The notes: a model not told the origin generated them from the sequence alone. A DNA stretch of 20,395 nt from Savagea sp. (GCA_030152585.1 JASLJC010000022.1:1-20395); one strand, 5' to 3'; shown: positions 1 to 7,592, counted from the first letter of the stretch. Made by a program: numbers and translations.

Positions 1-4
1 ACGA

Positions 5-50
5 AAGTGATCAAAAGAGCAGCCTACGGCTTTCGTTCTTTTGATCACTT
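5..50. repeat. Perfect 14-bp inverted repeat at left edge
   Basis: Bases 5-18 (AAGTGATCAAAAGA) and 37-50 are exact reverse complements. The 18-base spacer contains a smaller hairpin, AGCC-TAC-GGCT (21-31). Bases 1-6 (ACGAAA) also complement 31-36, a pairing that crosses the main stem and would give an alternative or pseudoknotted fold. There is no U-tract after either arm, so it is not a typical intrinsic terminator. It could be the end of a structured RNA or of a mobile element whose remainder lies outside the window. Confidence 0.6.
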
Positions 51-102
51 CCGAGCAAAGATTTTATTGAGTCATAAGTATAAAAATATAGGTTCTCATT
101 TA

Positions 103-122
103 GGGTGACGGATTCGTCACCC
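103..122. repeat. Perfect 8-bp hairpin GGGTGACG/CGTCACCC
   Basis: Bases 103-110 and 115-122 are perfect reverse complements around a GATT loop. It lies just before the coding remnant at 158-310 and has no U-tract. Its role is unknown; a terminal or subterminal palindrome of a decayed element is one possibility. Confidence 0.55.
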
Positions 123-157
123 CAACACTTGAAAAAGAACCATAATATGTGTGTTGA

Positions 158-310
158 GGTTTCTACACAATTCCCTATGCAAGACGTGAAGCTCGCTATC
201 AATTTCTCAAATTCCCTGGCGTCTACAAATCCATACAAAATGGTGTGCTTGAAAAAGAGCCGTTTACATATAAGGTTATTCAAAGCGATTTAAAGTATAA
301 AATGTCATGA
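158..310 (+). pseudogene. Possible coding remnant, C-terminal end of unknown protein
   Basis: This 50-codon open frame follows an in-frame TGA (155-157) and ends at TGA 308-310. It has no start codon of its own near a ribosome binding site. Its translation has a protein-like composition, with stretches such as YARREARYQFLKFPGVYKS and LEKEPFTYKVIQSDLKYKM, more convincing than the overlapping frames on either strand. I do not recognise the family. It may be the end of a gene broken by a frameshift or rearrangement. The rest of the gene-free stretch up to base 473 is AT-rich, and I see only the promoter of the next gene in it. Confidence 0.3.
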
Positions 311-421
311 CAAACGATATTAATAGATACTTTAGCATAGATGTTCATGTGTCAAAACCATCATATATAAGAATAAAAGAAAAGCGAAGATAGGTATTTA
401 TTCTTTGTAATACTGAAAATA

Positions 422-430
422 TGATACAAT
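422..430 (+). promoter_or_regulatory. Extended -10 promoter for ATP-grasp operon
   Basis: TG at 422-423, one base, then TACAAT at 425-430 makes an extended -10 element (five of six matches to TATAAT). No good -35 hexamer is seen at 17-18 bases upstream (TTCTTT at 401-406). It lies 44 bases before the ATG at 474. Confidence 0.45.
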
Positions 431-473
431 AAAAGTTAACAATAACTATTTTAACAATGAAAGGGTGTATCGA

Positions 474-2945
474 ATGAAGTCGCAAATTTACGTAATTACT
501 GAAACATTATTAGAAGCGGTTGATTATTTAAAAAAGCAAATCCAACAACAAAACGTAAATGAAATTATAATGATCAGCTCTACAATGGTTGAAGCGATAG
601 AATCTGTTTATCGATCGAGTCAACAAAGTGAGAATGAAGAATTAAAACAATCGGCAGAAGGAGTTTTAAAGAGCTTTCAAGCATTAATCGAATCATTAAA
701 TGAAGGTGATTTGCAAACGATGCAAGCGACAATTCAGTTTTCGTTAGAACCTAACATACGAAAATTACATAAAATGACAGAACAAGAAGAAAAATCTGAA
801 ATTTTAATAGGGATTTATGATGATACATATGAGCCTGAACAATCATATAGAAAAGAACGACTCGAAGCGTTAGTGAAAGAAGCACCTCGTCAAAATACAT
901 CTTTAGTTTTATTTACATCAAAAGATGTTGATTTTGACCAAGAAATAATTCATGGTCGAGTTTATAAAGATGGAAAATTTGTCGATCAAGACACGAGATT
1001 TCCGGATGTCATTTCTAATAACTTCCCTAAAATATATTATGCACAAAGTTTGGAAGAACGTCGTTTAAGAGAAATGATTCCATTTACTTCTCATACGTTT
1101 GGTAATAAGTTGTCCTTACCGAAAAAACTTCTGAAAAATCCTCAAACTGCCGATTTATTTATTCCTTTTATTGGTGTAACGAGTATGAGAAAAGTAAATG
1201 AGTTTTTTGAAAAAAACAATAAAGCCGTTTTAAAACCGATTAGTTCTGCTCGAGGTGAAAATATTCATTTTATTGAACGAGTCAATGATAAATATAAAGT
1301 ATCAAGTGGAAAAGATGTATTAATAGTGAGTTATTTAGTATTCAAAACTTGGATAGAAGAAAGTATCGTACCTGAGCATTACATTTTACAAAAATATGTA
1401 AAAACAGTTACTAAAAAAGGAGAGCCTTTCGACTTTCGTGCTCACATGCAAAAAAATGAAGAGGGAAAGTGGCATTTAACAAAGTTATATCCTCGTGTTG
1501 GTAGTGCTAAAGGAATTTTAAGTAATATTAGTACGGGTGGATATACGATGGATATCGAACCGTTTTTAGAACAAGAGTATGGAACACAAGCAGAAGCAAT
1601 TCACAAAAGACTAATTGAGAAAAGTTTTTTAATTGCAAAAGAAATTGATAAAAACTACCGTATGTCTGTTGATGAAATGGGAATCGACTTAGCGATCGAT
1701 CAAAATCAACATATATGGATGCATGAATCAAACCCTGGACCACAATCAAAATATCACGAAGAAGAAAGAGCAGTTCATACGATAGGATATGCTAAATATT
1801 TAGCGAAAAACAAAATATTTTATTCGAATGAAATTCAAGAAGAAACAGGATTTGATAATCAATTTCAAGCGAAAGGTTCACCATTAACAGTAGTTGACTG
1901 GAAGGAAGAAAAGCCGGTCATTGGCTTATTTACGACTAAGACATTAGACGACGCGAAATTAAATCAAGTAAGTGCATATGTAGCCGCGTATTATAATGCG
2001 TATTTTTATACGTTTGAAGCATCAGATATTGATTTATCAATGAACGTCATTCGTGGAAATGTATATGCAGACGGTCAATGGGTAGAAAAAATTGTACCGT
2101 TTCCAGATGTAATATACGACCGCCTCAGAATGAGAGGATTACAACCGTACAACTTATTTTACGAAGCGTTTGATTTTTATGGCGTACCGATGACACATAC
2201 AACAGAAGCAGGGTCGATTGATAAATTAACATTGTATGAACAACTGAGCAAATATGAGCAATTACAAGAACATTTAATTCCATTTATAAAAATTGAAACG
2301 TATGAAAATATTGAAGAAGGATTGCGTCAATATAAAAATTTAATATTAAAGCCGAGAAGAGGTTCTTTTGCACAAGGGATTATTATCATTCGAACGATAG
2401 AAGCAGGTCAATATTTATGGACTGTAAATGATAAAGACGAAGAACTGACAACTCAACAATTGAAAGAGAAATTACGTCAGTTAAACGCTTCACAATATGT
2501 CGCTCAAAAATTTATAGACTCGTTAACAAAAGAAGGACAAGCATTTGATTTACGTTTTTATACGATGAAAGACGTTGAGAAAAACGAATGGACTTCAATT
2601 GGAAATTACGTGAGGATAGGTTATGGTCGAGATACAATTAAAGCGATGACGATGGGTGGATATACAGGAAGGTTAGAAGGCTTTTTAAAACGGAATCGTC
2701 CTCAATTTACGAAATATAAAGTCCAACAATTGGAACGTTTTTTAGCAGAAGTATCTTCCATTTATGAAAATGAAACAGAAGGTCGTTTTTTAGATTTAGC
2801 TTTCGATATTTTAATTGACGAACAATCGAATTTTTATTTAATCGAGTTAAATAGTAACCGTCCAGGAAGTTATAATATGGAAATAGAATTAGCTTCATAT
2901 GCCATAAAAGCTTGTTTGAATATCTTGGAAAAAGAACAGAGGTAA
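474..2945 (+). CDS. Tandem YheC/YheD-type ATP-grasp protein
   Basis: An 823-residue protein with an N-terminal helical segment of about 105 residues, then two complete ATP-grasp modules of the YheC/YheD type (about 108-450 and 480-820). Each has the same landmarks: an ATP-binding Lys-Pro (K254-P255 and K626-P627), a glutamine before the hinge (LQKYV 305-309; AQKF 677-680), an FDxR strand (319-322; 691-694), a GGYT loop (355-358; 728-731) and a metal-site E-x-N (E418/N420; E791/N793). Both therefore look catalytically competent. ATP-grasp enzymes couple ATP-dependent acyl phosphate formation to ligation. In bacilli YheC/D are linked to spores, and comparative work has suggested a peptide-ligase role, but the substrate here is unknown. 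I chose ATG 474 over the in-frame GTG at 465 because AAAGGG (460-465) is correctly spaced from it. The gene is four bases from the ligase downstream and AT-rich compared with genes after 4200. Confidence 0.85.
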   Translation: MKSQIYVITETLLEAVDYLKKQIQQQNVNEIIMISSTMVEAIESVYRSSQQSENEELKQSAEGVLKSFQALIESLNEGDLQTMQATIQFSLEPNIRKLHKMTEQEEKSEILIGIYDDTYEPEQSYRKERLEALVKEAPRQNTSLVLFTSKDVDFDQEIIHGRVYKDGKFVDQDTRFPDVISNNFPKIYYAQSLEERRLREMIPFTSHTFGNKLSLPKKLLKNPQTADLFIPFIGVTSMRKVNEFFEKNNKAVLKPISSARGENIHFIERVNDKYKVSSGKDVLIVSYLVFKTWIEESIVPEHYILQKYVKTVTKKGEPFDFRAHMQKNEEGKWHLTKLYPRVGSAKGILSNISTGGYTMDIEPFLEQEYGTQAEAIHKRLIEKSFLIAKEIDKNYRMSVDEMGIDLAIDQNQHIWMHESNPGPQSKYHEEERAVHTIGYAKYLAKNKIFYSNEIQEETGFDNQFQAKGSPLTVVDWKEEKPVIGLFTTKTLDDAKLNQVSAYVAAYYNAYFYTFEASDIDLSMNVIRGNVYADGQWVEKIVPFPDVIYDRLRMRGLQPYNLFYEAFDFYGVPMTHTTEAGSIDKLTLYEQLSKYEQLQEHLIPFIKIETYENIEEGLRQYKNLILKPRRGSFAQGIIIIRTIEAGQYLWTVNDKDEELTTQQLKEKLRQLNASQYVAQKFIDSLTKEGQAFDLRFYTMKDVEKNEWTSIGNYVRIGYGRDTIKAMTMGGYTGRLEGFLKRNRPQFTKYKVQQLERFLAEVSSIYENETEGRFLDLAFDILIDEQSNFYLIELNSNRPGSYNMEIELASYAIKACLNILEKEQR

Positions 2946-2949
2946 TCTA

Positions 2950-3996
2950 ATGATTATAGGATTAATATTCGGTGGAAAGTCGCCAGAACATAATGTATCC
3001 GTAGAGACTGCGTTAACGTTTAGCCAGTGGATTGATTATTCGAAATATGAAGTACTACCTGTTTTTATTACGAAGCAAGGTCAATGGTTACAAGGTGAAA
3101 AACGAAGAAGACCATTAAACAACCAAGATGTATTGAAAATAGTTGAACATAAAAATGCACTTACTAAACTAACTTGTGATATTGCAGTACCATTATTGCA
3201 TGGTATGAACGGGGAAGACGGTACAATTCAAGGTGTCTTTGAAATGTTAGATATCGCTTATACAGGTAATGGTGTTGCTGCTTCTGCGATCAGTATTGAT
3301 AAAGCTTTAACGAAAAAAATGTTAGAGTCTCACGGTATCCCACAAGTGCCATATGTTATTTTAAAAGAAGAAGAATGGATACGTGCACAAAAAGAAAAAG
3401 AAGAAGAAATTACAAATCAATTACAGTTTCCTCTATTTATTAAACCTGCAAAACTTGGCTCAAGTATTGGGATTACGAAAGTATATAAAGAAGAACAATT
3501 AATAAATGCAATCAATGAAGGATTTTTATACGATGATACATTAATGATAGAAAATGGATTGAACATTCGAGAGATAAATATTGCGGTACTCGAAACGTCA
3601 TCAACGATTATAACGTCATTACCGGGCGAAACAGTTACAGAAAATGAGTATTATGATTATGATGCAAAGTATAACGATCAGTCAGAAACGATTAAAAAAA
3701 TAGCATCATTAGACTTGAAAATAGAACAATCACTTCAAATGCTAGCGAAAAAAATATTTAAAGCTGTGAATGGTAGTGGTTTAATGCGAGTCGATTTCTT
3801 TTTAACGGAAGATGGTGCAATTTATTTAAATGAAGTGAACACTTTACCTAGCATGGGAGGAGATAGTATGTATCCTTTTATGTTAGAAGAGTCCGGTGTT
3901 AAAAAAGAAGAAATTGTCGAACATTTGATAACAGTAGGGTTAAAACGATATGAAGCAAAAAAAAGAAAGAAATTAGATTATGAATCATTGAAATAA
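2950..3996 (+). CDS. D-alanine--D-alanine ligase homologue, possibly specialised
   Basis: A 348-residue protein of normal Ddl length. The N-terminal part starts with FGGKSPEHNVS and has the HGMNGEDG motif (84-91). The ATP-grasp domain has FIKPAKLGSSIG (163-174), YYDYDAKY (234-241), and catalytic-end LNEVNTLP (293-300). Tyr241 after Lys240 matches the omega-loop tyrosine of D-Ala--D-Ala ligases rather than the Phe or His of D-lactate or vancomycin-type ligases. Deviations include Ser in place of the usual Gly after NTLP, Gly-Gly in the following loop, and an N-I-R-E-I-N segment where G-R-E-I-E is common. Ddl makes the D-Ala-D-Ala dipeptide for peptidoglycan in the cytoplasm. Here it sits behind an ATP-grasp gene, not next to murF, so it may be a second, dedicated ligase acting in a pathway with that protein. 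The start follows the previous stop by four bases, suggesting translational coupling. Confidence 0.85.
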   Translation: MIIGLIFGGKSPEHNVSVETALTFSQWIDYSKYEVLPVFITKQGQWLQGEKRRRPLNNQDVLKIVEHKNALTKLTCDIAVPLLHGMNGEDGTIQGVFEMLDIAYTGNGVAASAISIDKALTKKMLESHGIPQVPYVILKEEEWIRAQKEKEEEITNQLQFPLFIKPAKLGSSIGITKVYKEEQLINAINEGFLYDDTLMIENGLNIREINIAVLETSSTIITSLPGETVTENEYYDYDAKYNDQSETIKKIASLDLKIEQSLQMLAKKIFKAVNGSGLMRVDFFLTEDGAIYLNEVNTLPSMGGDSMYPFMLEESGVKKEEIVEHLITVGLKRYEAKKRKKLDYESLK

Positions 3997-4152
3997 CGCT
4001 AAATTAGACTTCATATAGTAAATCCCATCTCATTTAAGTTAAAGCGATAAGATAGTGAATGAAGATATATAAATTTTTTAAAAATAATTTGTATTCTGTT
4101 ATTTAACAATTTTAATGCCTAGTATTTTTATTTTAAAAATTTATCATATTGA

Positions 4153-4200
4153 AAAATGAACCCTTTTATCATGATATGCTATGATAGAAGGGTTCATTTT
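4153..4200. terminator. 20-bp hairpin, likely terminator after ligase gene
   Basis: Bases 4153-4172 and 4181-4200 form a 20-bp stem, with one T/G pair that is G-U in RNA, around an 8-base loop, ending in TTTT. It is about 157 bases after the ligase stop and 16 bases before the next start codon. The near-perfect symmetry, with A-run and T-run at the two ends, would allow termination in both directions. Confidence 0.6.
4177..4185 (+). promoter_or_regulatory. Extended -10 promoter inside the palindrome
   Basis: TG (4177-4178), C, then TATGAT (4180-4185) is a near-consensus extended -10 element in the loop and second arm of the hairpin at 4153-4200. A start site a few bases after 4190 would give a short leader and leave out the first arm of the hairpin. 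TTGAAA at 4149-4154 is too far away (25 bases) to be its -35. Confidence 0.4.
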
Positions 4201-4216
4201 CTATTGGAGGGATGAT

Positions 4217-4885
4217 ATGGAATTAGAAGATTGGCTCAATATCGGACTCGGGTTGCTCGGTTTACTTGTACTCCTTGCGGTCGTTTTAGGTATTTTGGCG
4301 ATCGTCGCTCTTTTTTTCGAAGGGTTGCGTTATATGTTTCAAAAATTGTGGCCTATTTTGACGGTCATCGGCATTGTTCTTCTTCTGATTGCCGTTGTCG
4401 TCGGGAGTGTTTCGACTTATTTGGAGAAGCGAACGCCTCGTGTCCCGTTTGCTTTCGTGACGCGCTTTTTCGATACGGAGACATCAGACGAACGTTTGAA
4501 AACACCTACCCCCGAAAAGACGCTCGAAGAACGTATCGAGTCGTATGTAGCGGAATATGGCGAACGTTTCGTAGCGAGTGTCAATGCGCGTGATTTTTCA
4601 CTCGTTCAAGATGAGTTGTACCCAGATAGTCCGTTGTACCGTTCTCAAGAAGCGTTAGTAGAACGTCTCAGTCGTCGTAATATAACCGAACGTATCGTCA
4701 CGTTTGACGTATACGACGTCGCCGTTGAATCGGAAGAATGGGCATTTGTCAAAACGTACGAAGCGATCGACGTCTACGGACCTGACGGTGTCAAAGAGAC
4801 CGCACTGTATTGGACGTACCATTTAAAATGGAACGACGCTCGTCAACGGTATGAGCTTTATGCTATTGAAGAGACGAAAAGATAA
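4217..4885 (+). CDS. Membrane protein with TcaA/YvbJ-like C-terminal domain
   Basis: A 222-residue protein with two N-terminal hydrophobic segments (about 10-34 and 44-67), a charged linker, and a C-terminal domain of about 115 residues (103-220). The latter resembles the NTF2-like terminal domain of TcaA/YvbJ zinc-ribbon membrane proteins: the pattern FVASVNARDFSLV...LYPDSPLY...EALVERL, then four or five beta strands ending in YELYAIEE. TcaA-type proteins are cell-envelope associated; the zinc ribbon itself is missing here. Function is not known. ATG 4217 was chosen over an upstream ATG at 4181 because GGAGG (4206-4210) precedes it at normal spacing and 4181 lies inside the hairpin. It is a single-gene unit, with its own putative promoter and a terminator directly after the stop. 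Confidence 0.65.
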   Translation: MELEDWLNIGLGLLGLLVLLAVVLGILAIVALFFEGLRYMFQKLWPILTVIGIVLLLIAVVVGSVSTYLEKRTPRVPFAFVTRFFDTETSDERLKTPTPEKTLEERIESYVAEYGERFVASVNARDFSLVQDELYPDSPLYRSQEALVERLSRRNITERIVTFDVYDVAVESEEWAFVKTYEAIDVYGPDGVKETALYWTYHLKWNDARQRYELYAIEETKR

Positions 4886-4912
4886 ATCCATCGATTTATC
4901 TTTTTTTGTCTC
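4871..4912. terminator. Bidirectional terminator between convergent genes
   Basis: GATAAATC (4881-4888) and GATTTATC (4893-4900) pair around a CATC loop. The stem is extended by flanking A and T runs and by GAGAC/GTCTC at the ends. T-run 4901-4907 serves the plus-strand gene, and the A-run before 4881 serves the minus-strand czcD gene. Confidence 0.85.
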
Positions 4913-5857
4913 TTAATGATGATGGTGATGATGTCCCGATGCGACAGGTTCGATTTGACATAAAACCGATGCATCGTGTGTATGCGCGTTCGTTTCAAGT
5001 TGAATCGTCACGTGGTGGACGTTTAAGTGAAGTAAGTCATGTTCGATTGCCTGCAGAAGCGGTTCACTTTGTTCAATCGTCATCTGTCCATCGACGACGA
5101 GGTGACATGAAAGCGCATTAAGTCCACTTGTAATCGACCAAATGTGTACGTCATGAACGCTTAAGACGTCGTCGTACGTTTGTAACGTTTGAACGACTTC
5201 CTTCATTTCGACGTTAGACGGCACGCCTTCCATTAAAATGTGTAAGCCTGACTTTGCGACGAAATAACCGCTGCGTAAGACGAGTACAGCGACGATAATA
5301 CTCGCTAGTGGATCAGCCCATCCCCAACCGAAAAACATTATGAGGAGTGCAGCGACAATCGCGCCGACTGAACCTAACATATCACCGATGACGTGAAGGT
5401 AAGCTCCTTTCATATTTAAATTCCCTTCTACGTCACCGCCTCGCATCATCACAAAAGCGACGACAAGATTGACAGCTAAACCGATACTACTGACAATGAG
5501 CATCCCTGTCGTTGCGACTTCTGGCGGGTGTGCAAATCGTTGAAACGCCTCAATAAAAATGAAAAGCGCGATGATGATTAACGTTATCCCGTTTAATACC
5601 GCAGCTAAAATTTCAAACCGTTTATAACCGAACGTTTTCCGTTCGTTAGCCATTTTTTCGCCTAATGTAAAGGCAAGTAACGCAATCGCTAGTGAAAATG
5701 AATCGCTTAACATATGACCGGCATCTGCGAGTAATGCAAGACTATTCGTCCATATGCCCCCTATTACTTCAACGATCATGTAAGCTGTAATAATGAAAAA
5801 AGAAAAGAGTAACACTTTTTTATTTGCACTATGTGTATGGTCGTGTTCGTGAGTCAT
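4913..5857 (-). CDS. czcD: CzcD-type zinc/cation efflux carrier (CDF family)
   Basis: A cation diffusion facilitator that exports Zn(II) and related divalent metals across the cytoplasmic membrane by proton/cation antiport. Numbering from the upstream ATG at 5863, it shows a His-rich N-terminus (THEHDHTH), six hydrophobic segments, and the two metal-binding HxxxD pairs of CDF carriers, H50/D54 (in LADAGHMLSDS) and H157/D161. A cytoplasmic C-terminal domain (about 215-292) follows. The protein ends in six consecutive histidines. Two in-frame ATGs exist: GGAGG (5867-5871) is only three bases from the one at 5863 but nine from 5857, so I prefer 5857. The ribosome binding site runs up to the stop of the repressor gene, indicating one czrA-czcD transcript. 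The closest known relative by pattern is Bacillus CzcD. Confidence 0.93.
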   Translation of the reverse strand: MTHEHDHTHSANKKVLLFSFFIITAYMIVEVIGGIWTNSLALLADAGHMLSDSFSLAIALLAFTLGEKMANERKTFGYKRFEILAAVLNGITLIIIALFIFIEAFQRFAHPPEVATTGMLIVSSIGLAVNLVVAFVMMRGGDVEGNLNMKGAYLHVIGDMLGSVGAIVAALLIMFFGWGWADPLASIIVAVLVLRSGYFVAKSGLHILMEGVPSNVEMKEVVQTLQTYDDVLSVHDVHIWSITSGLNALSCHLVVDGQMTIEQSEPLLQAIEHDLLHLNVHHVTIQLETNAHTHDASVLCQIEPVASGHHHHHH

Positions 5858-5871
5858 CGTCATCTTCCTCC

Positions 5872-6180
5872 TTATTCGTCGTGTGTAGCATGTTCAATTG
5901 CTTGATGTAATAAATTCATGACGTGGTCATCGTCTGCTGAATAATAGATCGTCGTTCCTTCTCTTCGAAACTTTACGAGTCGCAAATTTTTTAAAAAGCG
6001 TAATTGGTGAGAAACGGACGATTGACTAAGTCGTAATACTTCAGCAATATGATTGACGGAATGTTCATTTTCGCAAAGTAAATGCAAAATTCGAATACGC
6101 GTCGGATCACTTAACGCTTTAAATGTTTGAGAAACGACAAATAACGTTTCTTCGTCTAATGCGTCGTGTTGAGTTTTCAA
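5872..6180 (-). CDS. czrA: CzrA-type zinc-responsive ArsR/SmtB repressor
   Basis: A 102-residue winged-helix protein of the ArsR/SmtB family. The DNA-recognition region is LRLSQSSVSHQLRFLKNLRLV (split here as LRLSQSSVSHQL and RFLKNLRLV, residues 49-69). The C-terminal helix carries D84, H86, H97 and H100 at exactly the positions known as the intersubunit zinc site of Staphylococcus aureus CzrA, so it should be a Zn(II)/Co(II) sensor that leaves DNA when metal binds. The start is TTG at 6178-6180, supported by AGGAGG seven bases upstream; no ATG is nearby in frame. It is the first gene of the zinc efflux operon and has a matching operator over its own -10 element. Confidence 0.92.
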   Translation of the reverse strand: MKTQHDALDEETLFVVSQTFKALSDPTRIRILHLLCENEHSVNHIAEVLRLSQSSVSHQLRFLKNLRLVKFRREGTTIYYSADDDHVMNLLHQAIEHATHDE

Positions 6181-6191
6181 ATCGTTTCCTC

Positions 6192-6217
6192 CTTATATGA
6201 GTATGTGTTCATATATT
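6192..6217. promoter_or_regulatory. 12-2-12 ArsR/CzrA operator
   Basis: Left half 6192-6203 and right half 6206-6217 form an imperfect palindrome, TATATGAGTA-TG-TGTTCATATA at its core, with the 12-2-12 layout typical of SmtB/CzrA operators. It overlaps the -10 element of the czrA promoter, so binding would block transcription in the absence of zinc. Confidence 0.7.
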
Positions 6218-6241
6218 AAGTTAAAGGGAAGGGAAAGTCAA
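6213..6241 (-). promoter_or_regulatory. Promoter of czrA-czcD operon
   Basis: Read on the minus strand, TTGACT (6241-6236) and TAATAT (6218-6213) are separated by exactly 17 bases, a good vegetative sigma-A promoter, 33 bases before the TTG start. Confidence 0.7.
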
Positions 6242-6259
6242 TATATGACACTTTAAAAG

Positions 6260-6300
6260 TGAAAAAACCGACTACTCGTTGAAGAGCAATCGGTTTCTTT
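6260..6300 (-). terminator. Terminator of chemoreceptor gene
   Basis: On the minus strand, arms at 6296-6284 and 6277-6265 form a 13-bp stem (two G-U pairs) with a six-base loop, followed by a T-run (6267-6262). It starts four bases after the chemoreceptor stop codon and separates it from the czrA promoter. Confidence 0.8.
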
Positions 6301-7571
6301 CATTTTGAATATTCTTCTTTGAAAATCGCATCGAGTAAATCGATAAACGCACGCAGTATTGCCAGTGAGTCGTTGACGAGTCGATCGATATTTTCAATCG
6401 ATACTTCTTGTGCGAGTCGTTGTGCGCTTTCGTGCATGTTGGCGTGCGGTTGTTCAATTTGTTCATACGCTCGAATGTGACGGAAGCGGGATACGTTCGC
6501 ATAGTACCATTTTCCGAATTTGCATTGCATATGAGATGTGACGTTTTGTTTCGTTCCTGCTTTTTGTAACGTATCTTGTAAAAAATACGCATGATCGACG
6601 AGACGAGCGGATAAAATACTAATCGTCGTTTTTTCGTCGATCGGTTCGAGTGTCGGACGTAAAATGTGTTGAAGCTGTCGGACATATTGCGCTACGTTTT
6701 CAGAGAAATCGCTCGAGTTGGATAGTTCATTTGCCGTACGTGCGAGCGATTCAATCGCAGCTGAGCTACTTTCAGACGCTTCGGTTAAATAATCGAGTCC
6801 GTGTGCACCTTCTGTAATATTGTGTGAAACGTCGGTCAACTTGCCGACGTTCGTTTGCATATCGTTGAAGACGTCGATAAAAAATTGATCCGTCGAATGG
6901 ATACTCGTTTCAGTTTCATATGACAGACGTTCAAAGTTTTGACGAATGTCCCCGATACTGTTGAGCGATTCTTTCGAGTCATTGGCGAGTTTTCCGACTT
7001 CTTGTGCGACGACGCTAAAGCCGCGTCCGTGTTCTCCTGCTCGAGCAGCTTCAATCGAAGCGTTCAAAGCGAGAAGTTGTGTTTGGTCGGCAATCGTTTC
7101 GACAGATGCTGTCATATCTGTGACGCGATTTAATCCTTCTGTTAATTGTTGAATCGAAGTAGAGCTCGCACTGAGAAGTTCTTGAACCTTACTCCCACCG
7201 TCTAACGTTTCATTTAAGTTGTGCAGTAACGTTTCCGTATGCATACTCACTTCTTGTAAGTTCGCGTTAATGGTCTGTTCCGTTGCGAGCATCTCTTCTG
7301 TATTTGAAGAAAGTTCTTCTGCGACACTCGAAATATGGGTCACTTCTTCTGCGACCTCTTTAATTTTATGCGTCGTTTGGTACGAAATGAGTTCCAAATG
7401 TGCCAACATAAAAGTAAGTAAAGCTTCACGAACATTTTTCTTATCTTCTGTATGTTGAAGTCGTGAAATATCACGCTCGAGTTGTTCGATTTTTCGTTTA
7501 TACGTTCGTTGTAATGCTACATAATCTTGCGTCTTTTCTCCCTCTTTGGAAAAGAAAGAAAACCACTTCAT
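6300..7571 (-). CDS. Soluble methyl-accepting chemotaxis protein with CZB domain
   Basis: A 423-residue receptor without a membrane segment or signal peptide. Residues 15-45 look coiled-coil; 60-300 form the MCP signalling hairpin, with the highly conserved tip IADQTQLLALNASIEAARAG (160-179) followed by GRGFSVVAQEVGKLA. The C-terminal part (about 320-415) matches the chemoreceptor zinc-binding (CZB) domain, with H327, C350 in QCKFGKWYY and H376/H380 in PHANMH as likely zinc ligands. CZB receptors such as Helicobacter TlpD are cytoplasmic and bind zinc; some sense oxidants or zinc status and signal to CheA/CheW. Its position beside the zinc efflux operon on the same strand fits a zinc-linked role, although a terminator separates them. 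ATG 7571 follows GGGAG at eight bases. Confidence 0.88.
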   Translation of the reverse strand: MKWFSFFSKEGEKTQDYVALQRTYKRKIEQLERDISRLQHTEDKKNVREALLTFMLAHLELISYQTTHKIKEVAEEVTHISSVAEELSSNTEEMLATEQTINANLQEVSMHTETLLHNLNETLDGGSKVQELLSASSTSIQQLTEGLNRVTDMTASVETIADQTQLLALNASIEAARAGEHGRGFSVVAQEVGKLANDSKESLNSIGDIRQNFERLSYETETSIHSTDQFFIDVFNDMQTNVGKLTDVSHNITEGAHGLDYLTEASESSSAAIESLARTANELSNSSDFSENVAQYVRQLQHILRPTLEPIDEKTTISILSARLVDHAYFLQDTLQKAGTKQNVTSHMQCKFGKWYYANVSRFRHIRAYEQIEQPHANMHESAQRLAQEVSIENIDRLVNDSLAILRAFIDLLDAIFKEEYSK

Positions 7572-7592
7572 GATTCATGCTCCCTTTCTTTA

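Noticed and set aside
11..283. Minus-strand open frame of 90 codons at the left edge
   Set aside because: It crosses both palindromes, has no good ribosome binding site, and its composition (rich in Phe, Cys and Trp) is less protein-like than the plus-strand remnant at 158-310.
2950..3996. Vancomycin-resistance type D-Ala--D-Lac ligase
   Set aside because: The omega-loop residue is Tyr241, as in D-Ala--D-Ala ligases, and no vanH, vanX or two-component genes are nearby.
4231..4593. 120-codon plus-strand frame inside the TcaA-like gene
   Set aside because: Arg- and Cys-rich shadow frame without a ribosome binding site; the overlapping frame has clear membrane segments and a domain match.
6272..6685. 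137-codon minus-strand frame overlapping the chemoreceptor C-terminus
   Set aside because: It runs through the terminator, and the other frame encodes a recognisable CZB domain.
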